A program made the translations under genes and the position numbers. Below are positions 34,855 through 43,254 of a stretch of 64,000 nt of DNA, one piece after another; within the stretch, counting starts at the first letter, position 1, and the number at the start of each line of letters is the position of its first letter. Source of the stretch: an uncultured delta proteobacterium (GTDB taxonomy: Bacteria; Desulfobacterota; Syntrophia; Syntrophales; Smithellaceae); assembly GCA_903907985.1 (NCBI GenBank), contig CAIVQG010000039.1, positions 32,895 through 96,894 of the forward strand, written 5' to 3'. Under the pieces are notes generated by a model. It made no database searches. It was not told the origin of the DNA and was given only the letters and a program-made list of their open reading frames with translations.

Positions 34855-34928
34855 ATCTCTTTTTCTCCTTGATATACAAAATGTTTTGTTTTATCCGGCG
34901 CTGCGTTAATTATTTCCTGCGCTGGGTT

Positions 34929-35020
34929 GTATGATTACATTTTATTTTCGAGGACGTCATTGACTTAGATCAATGCCCAAAGAAATATTTGCTCTTCGAT
35001 ATTATCAGATAAATACAGTG
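34929..35020 (+). pseudogene. Fossil copy of the fnr-type promoter and first codons
   Basis: The plus strand repeats the layout of 38009-38100: TATGAT-type -10, then CGTCATTGA and an FNR-type box (34960-34973, TTGAC-TTAG-ATCAA), then AAAGAAATATTT, then a stretch matching the first codons of the regulator gene at 38073 (ATATTATCAGATAAATACAG against ATATCATCAAACAAATACAG). The ATG is lost and the sixth codon CAA is TAA. The rest of the gene is missing; the molybdopterin-oxidoreductase stop begins at 35028. Confidence 0.65.
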
Positions 35021-35027
35021 TTGTTTT

Positions 35028-37283
35028 TTATGATGTTGCCGACGCGCTATCAACCAGCTCAACCCGACACAAGACATACCGGTGCATGGGCGTACCCAGC
35101 CAGTCACGGTTTGTGTTTTTGGTCAGACGATTCACGTTCACACCATGGACTTTGCCATCATAGACCATACCGAACCCATGGGGAATGACTACATGCCCCT
35201 GGCGCGCCATTTCAGTTACTTCCACCTCAATCTCCACAGAACCGGCCTCCGTCGTCACCCGGACCATTTGACCGTCTTGAATATTTAATGCCTCCGCATC
35301 AGCGGTGTGCATCATTAAGGTGCAGTCCCTCTTGCCTGCGTTCCAGGCAGCATTGCGCATCAGGGTATTGGCATTCATGCTGAAATGCCGACCGGCCATG
35401 AGAACAAGCGGGTATTCCGGATCCGGCAAAAGCGCCGCTTCTTCATGCTCCGCATCAAGGATTTCTAGTTCACCCCGGAGTTCCGGAATCACTAGGTTGA
35501 TTTTGCCGTCCTCCGTCCGGACTTCAGCCAGGTTCTGGGCCGGATCGACCTTACCAACCCAAATTCCTTCGGGATGGTCCATGATCTTCTGAAAGACTTC
35601 CTCTCCCAAAGCCATGCCCGGCGTAAAGCCTGCACGGGCAGCATTATTGCGGAAGGCTTTCGGTGCGGTCTGCATCATGCCCCAAAGGGCCGCCAGATGG
35701 ACGGAGCCCATGGCTTTACCCAGTGTTTTCCCCAGGATAAAAGGCATGGCTCCTAGAGCCTTGGGTTCTTTGACAGCATAATCCATGAGGGCAAGACCAA
35801 AGGCGTTATGGCCTTCTTCCGCCGCTTTGTAAAGGCTGGCGGGAATTGGTGGGATCAGACCCAGCCGGTCAGCCAGGCGCAAATGGATCTCTCCCAGCTC
35901 CAAAGGCTCTCCGTCCGGTTCGATAATGGGCCGCCTCATTTGGAAGAAAATCCCCGGGAAGGTCAGCGGAAAGAACGTGCCGTCCCAGGATTCATAACCG
36001 GATCGGGAAGGCAGGACATAATGGGAGAGGACTGCCGTCTCCGTCATAGCCAGCTCGGCCGTTACAAGAAGATCCAGACGGCCGAAAGCTTTCTCATAAG
36101 CCGTTGTGTCCGCATACGACCGCAGCGGATTTGCTCCCGAGACAATAACCGCCCGCAGCCGATCCGGGTGCTCGGAGAGGATTTCCTCAGGCAGGGCATT
36201 GGGCGGAAAACAGCCGACAACTGCGGGGAAATTAGTCGCCATAGTCCGCCAGGTCTTGGGGTCGCGCTCATCGGTATGGGATCCCAGCGGCATCATCTGC
36301 CCGTGGAATATATTACCACCGCGGACGCCAATCCGCCCGCAGATCGCCTGAAGGATCACAGCCAGATAGGAGGAGACGGCACTGTGGCGGTTCATCAAGA
36401 CCCCCAGGTCGTAACGCAGGCAGGATCTTCGCGTGGCAAACTGGCGGCTGATCTCGCGAATCTGATCGTAGTCGAGGTTGCAGGTCTGGATAGCCGTTCG
36501 GGCGTTAAACTTTATGAACAGACTTCTGATCTCTTCAATGCCGGAGGTGTGCTTTTCAATGTAGTCCCTGTTTTCCCATCCTTCCTGAAGAATAATGGCG
36601 ATCATGGCCCGCAGGAGCAGGGCATCAGTCCCCGGACGGATTGGAAGATGAATGTTAGCGACTTTGGCCGTCTCCGAAAGGCGCGGATCGATGACGACGA
36701 GGAGTTTATCAGGATCCTTGGCAATACGCAGAAGGTGCTTCGGGGCCTGCGGAATCTGGTGGCTCTGCATGCCATTCCAACCGAAGACCAGAAGGAAATC
36801 CGTCTCCTCCGCATCAATTTCCGCATGGATGTTCTGACGTCCATGCATGCGGCCATTGACCCAGAACATGCCGGAAAACTCCTGTGCCATGGCACTGTAA
36901 TGGTAACGAGAACCCAATCCCCGCATCAGGCGAACACCGAAAGCCGCTTCGAAGTGGCAACCTTGACCGCCTCCGCCCATGTACGCAAAGGACCGGGGAC
37001 CATACTTATCGACTATCTCTCTGAGCTTCGCACCAATCTCGTCAATGGCCTGCTCCCAGGAGATGCGTTCGAAGCTGTCACCTACCCGTTTCAAGGGATA
37101 CTTCAGCCGGTCAGCATTATGCTGGTGATTGGCAATGTTCATACCCTTCCGGCAGACATAGCCCTCACTTTTAACATTAGACTTATCACCCTTCACCCGG
37201 ACAATGCGGTTGTTTTCGACTTCCACCTCCAGACCGCAATTCTGGGCACAGAGGACACAGCCGGTCTTGTGTATGATTCCCAT
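35028..37283 (-). CDS. Molybdopterin-dependent oxidoreductase
   Basis: 751-residue catalytic subunit of the DMSO-reductase superfamily. N-terminal 4Fe-4S motif CVLCAQNCGLEVEVENN...CRKG (residues 8-46), MGD-binding segments (VIDPRLSETAKVANIHLPIRPGTDALLL, SGANPLRSYAD), and a C-terminal cap domain ending HRYVLCRVEL. The Mo ligand is not certain; SAMAQEFSG near residue 130 is the likely loop. It lacks an obvious signal peptide, so is cytoplasmic unless exported with a partner. It follows a MarR gene by 43 bp and no Fe-S or membrane subunit is directly adjacent. Substrate unknown. Confidence 0.85.
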   Translation of the reverse strand: MGIIHKTGCVLCAQNCGLEVEVENNRIVRVKGDKSNVKSEGYVCRKGMNIANHQHNADRLKYPLKRVGDSFERISWEQAIDEIGAKLREIVDKYGPRSFAYMGGGGQGCHFEAAFGVRLMRGLGSRYHYSAMAQEFSGMFWVNGRMHGRQNIHAEIDAEETDFLLVFGWNGMQSHQIPQAPKHLLRIAKDPDKLLVVIDPRLSETAKVANIHLPIRPGTDALLLRAMIAIILQEGWENRDYIEKHTSGIEEIRSLFIKFNARTAIQTCNLDYDQIREISRQFATRRSCLRYDLGVLMNRHSAVSSYLAVILQAICGRIGVRGGNIFHGQMMPLGSHTDERDPKTWRTMATNFPAVVGCFPPNALPEEILSEHPDRLRAVIVSGANPLRSYADTTAYEKAFGRLDLLVTAELAMTETAVLSHYVLPSRSGYESWDGTFFPLTFPGIFFQMRRPIIEPDGEPLELGEIHLRLADRLGLIPPIPASLYKAAEEGHNAFGLALMDYAVKEPKALGAMPFILGKTLGKAMGSVHLAALWGMMQTAPKAFRNNAARAGFTPGMALGEEVFQKIMDHPEGIWVGKVDPAQNLAEVRTEDGKINLVIPELRGELEILDAEHEEAALLPDPEYPLVLMAGRHFSMNANTLMRNAAWNAGKRDCTLMMHTADAEALNIQDGQMVRVTTEAGSVEIEVEVTEMARQGHVVIPHGFGMVYDGKVHGVNVNRLTKNTNRDWLGTPMHRYVLCRVELVDSASATS

Positions 37284-37326
37284 AATTATCCCTTTCTATT
37301 TTTTATGATCTCCGTTGATGCATCCT

Positions 37327-37752
37327 TCAGTCGCGGCCGGCCTGATCCCGAAGCTTCCGAATCACGGCACGAAACTCTTTTTGCTCTTGTTCTGTAAGTA
37401 TTTTCAGAAATTCCCGGTTGGCAGCGACAATCACCTGCACTGCCTCGCTTGCTTGGGTTTTTCCTAGTTGGGTCAGGCAGATTTGATTGGAACGACGATT
37501 AGCGGGATTTTCCACGCGCTCGATGTATTGCGCCGATGCCAGGCGATCGATAATGCCGGTTAGGGTGGCGCTATCCAGCCCCGTCCGCTTACCCAATTCA
37601 CTGGAGGTAATGTTGTCCTCATCACTAAGAAAGCCCAACACCAGTGCTTGGATGGGTGTAATGTTGAGTTTCGCCACCCTCTGGCCCAGGAAACGGCTCG
37701 CGAGCTGATTGGCTTTGGCCAGCTGAAAAAAAATACATTGGTCAGGCTTCAT
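37327..37752 (-). CDS. MarR family transcriptional regulator
   Basis: 141-residue winged-helix regulator. LNITPIQALVLGFLSDEDNITSSELGKRTGLDSATLTGIIDRLASAQYIERVENPANRR shows the MarR fold. ATG 37752 has GGAGATGG upstream; the longer ATG at 37797 adds 15 residues and would overlap the operator. It is 43 bp upstream of the molybdopterin oxidoreductase, and three GCATAC repeats just upstream may be its operator. Confidence 0.85.
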   Translation of the reverse strand: MKPDQCIFFQLAKANQLASRFLGQRVAKLNITPIQALVLGFLSDEDNITSSELGKRTGLDSATLTGIIDRLASAQYIERVENPANRRSNQICLTQLGKTQASEAVQVIVAANREFLKILTEQEQKEFRAVIRKLRDQAGRD

Positions 37753-37774
37753 AATCCATCTCCGCAAATGACTC

Positions 37775-37810
37775 GCATACCACATGCTTGCATACAATTA
37801 TATTGCATAC
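37775..37810. promoter_or_regulatory. Three GCATAC repeats at 15-bp period
   Basis: GCATAC at 37775-37780, 37790-37795 and 37805-37810, each exactly 15 bp apart; the last two share TTGCATAC. They lie 23-58 bp upstream of the MarR start. A MarR dimer operator set is plausible, although MarR sites are usually palindromes. Confidence 0.55.
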
Positions 37811-38008
37811 GAGCATAAACAAGAGAACTAACTGTGTCAAGCGTTTTCTAATGGCTGTTATCCGTAGATGCTTGACGGGGAACTACAATATCGCATAGAA
37901 TCTTCGGAATTGGAGTTGACAGTTCCTGAACCATTAGTGCCTGAAGTCGAGGACGGTCAGTTATTTTTTTCTTTTAGTGATGTATTCGTTGCTTCCTGCT
38001 TTGGAGCA

Positions 38009-38051
38009 TATAATTACATCTTATTAACCAGGCGTCATTGATTACGATCAA
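38009..38051 (+). promoter_or_regulatory. fnr-type gene promoter with perfect FNR box
   Basis: A -10 element TATAAT at 38009-38014, and a perfect box TTGAT-TACG-ATCAA at 38038-38051. The box lies downstream of the -10 and 21 bp before the ATG. At that place the protein would act as a repressor of its own gene. No clear -35 or Shine-Dalgarno is visible. Confidence 0.7.
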
Positions 38052-38072
38052 GGCAGAAAGAAATATTTACCC

Positions 38073-38753
38073 ATGAATATCATCAAACAAATACAGGATG
38101 TAGCTTTGTTCAGGGGAGTATCGGCAGCAAATCTGCAGCTATTGGCATCGCGGGCGACATATAAAAAATTCAAGCCCGGTGAGTTAATAATTGGCGAGGC
38201 CGATCCAATAAGAGCATTTTATGTCATCATCTCCGGCCGTTTAAAACTATCCAAGAGTTCTTCGGAAGGCAGGGAACAGACTCTATCGCTTTTAGGGCCG
38301 GGCGATCCCTTTGGCCTGTGCACAGCGTTTGCCACGGATTCTTTTCCCGCCAGCGCCATGGCACTGGAAGAAGGCGAAATCATGATTATCCCGGGAGAAT
38401 TCATGGAAACCATTGCCAGAAAAGAACCGGAGCTGCTGCTCAATATCATCCAGATACTGTCTCAGCGTCTCAAAGAATCCATGAGTCTCATAGAATCTCT
38501 GGCGCTCAAAGAGATACCGGGGCGGCTGGCCTCTTTCCTTCTTCACGCCCTTTCCAGTGATGCGAAAGAGAAGAATAACAAACTGGAATTGACTATCTCG
38601 CAACGGGAACTAGCCAAGATGCTCGGAGCAACCCCCGAGGCTCTTTCCCGATCGCTCAGAAAAATGGTCAACGAGGGGATTATCGCCGTGGATGGGCGCA
38701 TGATCAATATTCTAAACAGGAAGGCTATTGAAGAACTGGCCGAAGGCGAGTAA
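38073..38753 (+). CDS. Crp/Fnr family regulator
   Basis: 226-residue cAMP-receptor-type regulator. The N-terminal beta-roll (ELIIGEADPIRAFYVIISGRLKLS, SLLGPGDPFGLCTAF) lacks the Cys set of FNR, with a single Cys, so it does not bind a 4Fe-4S cluster; a heme/NO-type DNR sensor is possible. The C-terminal HTH ISQRELAKMLGATPEALSRSLRKM holds the E-x-x-S-R recognition pattern of FNR-type specificity, consistent with the perfect TTGAT-N4-ATCAA box directly upstream. It probably regulates the neighbouring redox genes. Confidence 0.85.
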   Translation: MNIIKQIQDVALFRGVSAANLQLLASRATYKKFKPGELIIGEADPIRAFYVIISGRLKLSKSSSEGREQTLSLLGPGDPFGLCTAFATDSFPASAMALEEGEIMIIPGEFMETIARKEPELLLNIIQILSQRLKESMSLIESLALKEIPGRLASFLLHALSSDAKEKNNKLELTISQRELAKMLGATPEALSRSLRKMVNEGIIAVDGRMINILNRKAIEELAEGE

Positions 38754-38764
38754 GAACAAATAAA

Positions 38765-38802
38765 ATAGCGGAAGAAAATGTTCAAGCACTTTCTTCCGCT
38801 AT
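38765..38802. terminator. Strong bidirectional terminator-like hairpin
   Basis: A 13-bp perfect stem, ATAGCGGAAGAAA (38765-38777) with its complement (38790-38802), and a 12-base loop between the fnr-type gene and the convergent flavoprotein gene. Confidence 0.75.
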
Positions 38803-38811
38803 CATCAAAAA

Positions 38812-40380
38812 TTAACTCCAGGCCTTCTCCGCCACCGCGTTTTTACCGGCGATGCGGCCGAAAATTATACAGTCAAGCGTCGCACAGCTGCCCAACCGCA
38901 CAGCGCCGTGCACACCGCCTGTGAATTCGCCTGCTGCGTACAGTCCGGCAATAGGCTTATCCGTCATAATGTCCAAGGCCTGCGCTTTAGTGTTGATATT
39001 CACGCCACCCATGCAGTGATGAATCTTGGGCGTGAGGCGCAAAGCGTACCAGGGACCGGGGCCAAGGGGTTTTTGATCTTTCTGTAAATACCTGCCCCAT
39101 TCTGAATCTTTGCCCGCGAGCACTCCAGCATTAAATTTATCGATGGTTTCCTTCAGGGGTTCCACCGGACAGTTATATCCTGCCGCCATATCTTCTATTG
39201 TTTCATATTTTTTGACTACGCCTCTTTCCAGCAATAGAGGCATAGATTCGGCAATGGCTTTCTGACCAAATGCATAGCCAGCGGCGTCCGTTAAAGCGAT
39301 ACATTTATTGCCCACACGAATAATCGCGTCAGCGCGGATTTTCCGGTCGGCTAATTCATTGACAAAACGTTTGCCTGTCTTCGTATCGACCCACAGGCCA
39401 TACATAGCAGCACAAAGTTGCGCAAAAAACGGTGACAGTCCCAGTCCCTTCTCGTCCGGACTACCCCACGGGCCTAACTGAATCCAGGAAAGCTGTAGCG
39501 GTGTGCAACCAATACGGAGGGCTTCACGATGGGATTCCGCTGTGGCGCCCGGTTGATTGGTGCTCGGGAACTCGGCAGTCAGACGAGGGTCCTGAATCGT
39601 TCGGAAAGCGACATCATTGCCAAAACCGCCTGTGGCCATAACAACCGCTTTTCTGGCTTTAATATTCTTGATTTTTCCACTATCGGACTTGGGGAAAACA
39701 TATTTTTCACGGATCTGCACACCCTTGACACGTCCGTCGCTGTCGCGATAAATCTGGGTGAGGAGGCTCTGTGTTTTCGGCACTACTCCCAGCTCCTTGA
39801 GCTTAAGCAGCTGCTGCTGAACGATCGCCGAACCACTTTGATTGTAGGTGCTGTACATCCGGGGAACAGAATGTCCGCCTTCCTGTGTCAGCTTATCTTT
39901 GTACTTCACTCCAAGTTCATTAATCGTCCACTGAACTGTTTCATTGGACTGGTCGGCAACCATTCTGGCCAGCTCGGGATGATTCAGGTTCAAACCGGCA
40001 GCTAACATATCCTTGAACAGCAGATCCGGCGAATCCTTGATGCCTTGTTCCTGTTCCTTGGGCGATCCAGCTGCGGAGACAACACCGCCGTTGATAATCG
40101 AATTCCCCCCGGGCGTACGCATCTTTTCCAGAATTACAACTGATGCCCCCAGCTTTTTCGCTTCATATGCGGCGGCCAGTCCCGCAAAGCCGCTGCCGAC
40201 GACCACAACATCATAGGTTTCATCCCACTTCTTCGGCATGACGTTGCATGCCGCTTCCGCCGTCCAGGGCGTTAAAGCCAGACCACTGGTTGCTAACCCG
40301 GCGACGGCTGCCGCCCCTCCGGCGGTCTTTAAAAAATCCCTTCGACTAAGTGCTTTGGAAAGTTTTTTGTCCTCTGTCAT
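38812..40380 (-). CDS. Tat-exported fumarate/urocanate-reductase-like flavoprotein
   Basis: 522-residue FAD protein. Tat signal SRRDFLKTAGGAAAVAGLATSG (residues 12-33). FAD motif VVVGSGFAGLAAAYEAKKLGA near 60; MRTPGGNSIINGG; the catalytic HHCMGG and GGVHGAVRLGSC near the C-terminus match the flavocytochrome c fumarate-reductase fold with His and Arg. Periplasmic reductase of an unsaturated acid is the likely role; the acceptor is unknown. Its paralogue at 40964-42514 faces away from it across a shared 580 bp region. It has no cytochrome gene beside it. Confidence 0.88.
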   Translation of the reverse strand: MTEDKKLSKALSRRDFLKTAGGAAAVAGLATSGLALTPWTAEAACNVMPKKWDETYDVVVVGSGFAGLAAAYEAKKLGASVVILEKMRTPGGNSIINGGVVSAAGSPKEQEQGIKDSPDLLFKDMLAAGLNLNHPELARMVADQSNETVQWTINELGVKYKDKLTQEGGHSVPRMYSTYNQSGSAIVQQQLLKLKELGVVPKTQSLLTQIYRDSDGRVKGVQIREKYVFPKSDSGKIKNIKARKAVVMATGGFGNDVAFRTIQDPRLTAEFPSTNQPGATAESHREALRIGCTPLQLSWIQLGPWGSPDEKGLGLSPFFAQLCAAMYGLWVDTKTGKRFVNELADRKIRADAIIRVGNKCIALTDAAGYAFGQKAIAESMPLLLERGVVKKYETIEDMAAGYNCPVEPLKETIDKFNAGVLAGKDSEWGRYLQKDQKPLGPGPWYALRLTPKIHHCMGGVNINTKAQALDIMTDKPIAGLYAAGEFTGGVHGAVRLGSCATLDCIIFGRIAGKNAVAEKAWS

Positions 40381-40615
40381 ACTGTGCCTCCTAAATGTTT
40401 GGCTTGTCTGGTTTGTTTGTTAAATGACGTTTTCTTTATAATCATACGCAGAGCATAATTTTAACAGTTCCGAAATATTAAACTTCTCCACAGCCGAATC
40501 AAAACATTATGTTGTACGTCAAATGCATCGGGCAAGGTTCATTGTGAAGTTTATTAACTATCTTTCAATCACGGTTTACTTTTAGAGAAGGATAATAAAA
40601 AAGTCAATGGGGAGT

Positions 40616-40640
40616 AACCCCTAATTTAACAGGAGGGGTT
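40616..40640. terminator. Stem-loop in flavoprotein intergenic region
   Basis: AACCCCT (40616-40622) and AGGGGTT (40634-40640) with an 11-base loop, followed by TTT. It may stop leader transcription. Confidence 0.45.
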
Positions 40641-40783
40641 TTTCTGGTTTTTCTCTAAAGCATGGAAGCGGTTCATCATCCCATATATTCTGATCAACTA
40701 CCATGATTTTAATGGCGTATTTCCTCAAAACAAGGACGATTTTTAACAGCATTATAATGTTTTTTCTTTAAAGAGAATTGCCG

Positions 40784-40815
40784 TTGACATGGATTATTGT
40801 GGGGGTGTATATAAT
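40784..40815 (+). promoter_or_regulatory. Promoter of the 40964 flavoprotein
   Basis: TTGACA at 40784-40789 and TATATA at 40808-40813 (18 bp spacer), or TATAAT at 40810-40815 (20 bp). The transcript would have a leader of about 140 bases. Confidence 0.6.
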
Positions 40816-40963
40816 ACTGCAAACAAGGGCAATTATTCTTTTGATCGCCTGATATTCTCAATAACTGCTTATTTTCCGTTTTCGTAAAAATTGTCGTCAA
40901 GCCTTAACTTTCTTATGTCTTAAAGGGAAGTCTTTTAAAAATCTGAACATACAGGAGGATTTT

Positions 40964-42514
40964 ATGAAAAAAGATGACACTAAAGAAAAAACACTCAGCA
41001 GACGAAATTTTTTAAAAACAACCGGCGCAGCCGCTGTAGCGGCAATGGCTGTTGGCAATCTGGGCATGCCCGCCAAGTATGCGCAAGCGGCAGGTGATGC
41101 CTTGCCGAAGAAGTGGGACGAAACCTATGATGTTGTGGTAATCGGCAGTGGATTTGCCGGACTCGCAGCCGCCATCGAAGCGAAAAATGCAGGAGCTAGC
41201 GTTGCCATCATCGAAAAGATGCCCACTCATGGAGGGAACTCCATCATCAACGGCGGTGATTTTTGTGCGCCTGGAACAAAATTGCAGCAGGAAAACGGCA
41301 TACCGGATTCTCCCGAACTGATGCTCAAGGACATGCTGCGAGCCGGGCTCTACCTGAATCATCCTGAAAACGCAAAGATCGTTGCCTACGGCGCTAAAGA
41401 TGCCTTGGAATGGACGGAGTCCTACCTAGGAGTTAAATATGTAAAAATCGGCTTTCACGGCGGCCACTCCGTCAAGAGAGCGCACGGAATGTTGAATCAG
41501 ACAGGAGCGGAGCTGGTTAACAAGGAGTTGGCAAAGGTCAAAGAGCTGGGGATTAAAATTCAGCTCCGCACCAAGCTGGTAAAATTCATCTCCAACAAGG
41601 ATGGCCGAATTATTGGTATCGAAGTACGCAAGGATTACAAGTTTCCTGATGAAAAGTCGGGAAAGACTGCTTTTTTAAAGGCGAAAAGAGCCATTGTTCT
41701 AGGATCAGGCGGGTTTTCACAGGATATCAAACTGCGTCAGATTCAAGATCCCCGTCTCACGGACAAGTTCGGATCAACCAATCAGCCTGGTGCCACAGGC
41801 GAAGCCTTATTGGCTGCCTGTATTGCTGGCGCCATGGATGTTCAGATGGACTGGATACAGCTCGGTCCCTGGACCAGCCCCGATGAAAAAGGTTTCGGTT
41901 TTGTTCCTCTGTTTTGCGAACCATTGGTTGGCAATGGTCTCATGATCAATCCCAAAACCGGCAAACGATTTTTCAAGGAAACTGGCAATCGCAAGGAACG
42001 TGCTGATGCCATTATTCTAATGGGCAATCCAGCCATCATCATGGGCGATTCATATGCCGTCAATAAGAATGTCGTGCCTCATGCAGTTCAAAAAGGCATG
42101 GAAATTGGGGCAATAAAGAAATTTGACACACTAGAGGACTTAGCGAAAAACTACGACATACCCTTAGATGTATTTCTGAAAGAAATCGCCCGCTGGAACT
42201 CTTTTGTCGAAAAAAAGAAAGATGACGATTTTGACTGTATGATCTTCAAAGATACCAGACCTACAGCTACCGCGCCTTTTTATGCTGCGAGACTCTGGCC
42301 CAAGGTTCATCATACCATGGGTGGTCTGGTCATTGATAAAAATGCCCAGGTCATGGGCTTTGATTTCAAACCAGTAAAGGGTCTGTTTGCTGCGGGCGAA
42401 GTAAGCGGCGGTGTTCATGGCGCCGTACGTCTGGGAGGCGTGGCTATAGCCGATTGCCTTGTCTTTGGCCGTGTTGCCGGTAAAAGCGCGGCCGCGGAAA
42501 AACCGTGGGGTTAA
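40964..42514 (+). CDS. Tat-exported fumarate/urocanate-reductase-like flavoprotein (paralogue)
   Basis: 516-residue paralogue of 38812-40380. Tat signal SRRNFLKTTGAAAVAAMAVG (residues 12-31); FAD motif VVIGSGFAGLAAAIEAKNAGA; KMPTHGGNSIINGGDF; KVHHTMGG and GGVHGAVRLGG with the catalytic His/Arg. AGGAGG precedes the ATG. The next gene on the strand (80 bp) encodes a six-heme cytochrome, so the pair probably forms a periplasmic two-subunit reductase fed from cytochrome c. Substrate unknown. Confidence 0.88.
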   Translation: MKKDDTKEKTLSRRNFLKTTGAAAVAAMAVGNLGMPAKYAQAAGDALPKKWDETYDVVVIGSGFAGLAAAIEAKNAGASVAIIEKMPTHGGNSIINGGDFCAPGTKLQQENGIPDSPELMLKDMLRAGLYLNHPENAKIVAYGAKDALEWTESYLGVKYVKIGFHGGHSVKRAHGMLNQTGAELVNKELAKVKELGIKIQLRTKLVKFISNKDGRIIGIEVRKDYKFPDEKSGKTAFLKAKRAIVLGSGGFSQDIKLRQIQDPRLTDKFGSTNQPGATGEALLAACIAGAMDVQMDWIQLGPWTSPDEKGFGFVPLFCEPLVGNGLMINPKTGKRFFKETGNRKERADAIILMGNPAIIMGDSYAVNKNVVPHAVQKGMEIGAIKKFDTLEDLAKNYDIPLDVFLKEIARWNSFVEKKKDDDFDCMIFKDTRPTATAPFYAARLWPKVHHTMGGLVIDKNAQVMGFDFKPVKGLFAAGEVSGGVHGAVRLGGVAIADCLVFGRVAGKSAAAEKPWG

Positions 42515-42530
42515 TCATTTTCTCGGACAG

Positions 42531-42557
42531 CCGGGAGGCTAATGCCAGGTCTCCCGG
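42531..42557 (+). terminator. Attenuator-like hairpin before hexaheme gene
   Basis: CCGGGAG (42531-42537) and CTCCCGG (42551-42557) with a 13-base loop between the flavoprotein and cytochrome genes. It may attenuate or stabilise the mRNA. Confidence 0.45.
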
Positions 42558-42594
42558 TTATCCGCTTTTCCAACAGAAATAATTTTGAGGGGAT

Positions 42595-43122
42595 ATGAAA
42601 AAGCATCCAGATCGAAAAGCAACAAAAGCAGTCGTTTTTATATTCACTATTATGATGTTCTTTTTATTCAGCCAGACTCTCTGGGCCGCACCAAAACTGG
42701 CACAGTCCAAAGCAAAGGGCAAAGATTGCGCCGCCTGTCATGTTAAAGCAAAGATGCTGCCGGACAATCATGCCGATACCAAAGCGATGAATTGGGAAGC
42801 ATGCAAGACCTGCCACACAAAAGATAAGCTCAGCCTGATCGGCAAACTGCCGGGCAGCCATCATCATCAACTGGTAGAAGTGAATTGCGTTAAATGTCAT
42901 GGTAAGACTAAAAAACCCGAAGCTCTGACCATGGAGCAGTGCGTGGCCTGCCACGGTAGCACGGCAAAGCTTGCGGAAAAGACAAAAGACATCAAACCAT
43001 CCAATCCGCATACATCACCTCACTATGGGACAGAACTGGACTGCAATCTTTGTCACCATCAGCACACCAAATCGGAAAACTATTGCACCCAATGTCATAA
43101 GTTCGATTTTAAAGTGCCGTAG
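42595..43122 (+). CDS. Exported six-heme cytochrome c
   Basis: 175-residue periplasmic cytochrome with a signal peptide (hydrophobic VVFIFTIMMFFLFSQTLWA, residues 13-31). Six CxxCH motifs: CAACH, CKTCH, CVKCH, CVACH, CNLCH, CTQCH, and many additional His for axial ligands. It is directly after the flavoprotein gene and is the presumed electron donor to it. More hemes than the usual four-heme partner of fumarate reductases. Confidence 0.88.
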   Translation: MKKHPDRKATKAVVFIFTIMMFFLFSQTLWAAPKLAQSKAKGKDCAACHVKAKMLPDNHADTKAMNWEACKTCHTKDKLSLIGKLPGSHHHQLVEVNCVKCHGKTKKPEALTMEQCVACHGSTAKLAEKTKDIKPSNPHTSPHYGTELDCNLCHHQHTKSENYCTQCHKFDFKVP

Positions 43123-43130
43123 GACTGCCA

Positions 43131-43158
43131 GGGAAAAGCTCCCGGCGGAGCTTTTCCC
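43131..43158 (+). terminator. Terminator after hexaheme gene
   Basis: A perfect 12-bp stem, GGGAAAAGCTCC (43131-43142), CGGC loop and complement (43147-43158), followed by a T-containing stretch. Confidence 0.75.
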
Positions 43159-43207
43159 AATATTATTATCACTGTTTCTGCCGGTGCCTGCTATCAAAAA
43201 AATTATC

Positions 43208-43254
43208 TTGACAGTCCTCTTCCCTATGTCATATATACCCCATGGGGTATATAT
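43208..43254 (+). promoter_or_regulatory. CsoR/CstR-type promoter-operator
   Basis: TTGACA at 43208-43213, 17 bp, ATATAT at 43231-43236. A 24-bp perfect palindrome lies at 43231-43254: arm ATATATACCCC, two-base AT centre and the complementary arm. The G-tract type palindrome is that of CsoR/CstR operators. It overlaps the -10 and the start codon at 43253, so binding should block transcription. Confidence 0.8.

Larger units (their letters stand above)
40381..40963. other. Divergent intergenic region of two flavoprotein genes
   Basis: About 580 bp with promoters for the divergent genes, a stem-loop at 40616-40640 and a promoter at 40784-40815. Nothing coding is supported. The region is AT-rich. 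Confidence 0.5.

Noticed and set aside
35808..37397. Long plus-strand open frame (529 codons) opposite the molybdopterin oxidoreductase
   Set aside because: Its translated text has no domain likeness, and the minus-strand frame has intact Fe-S and MGD motifs. A shadow of a high-GC gene.
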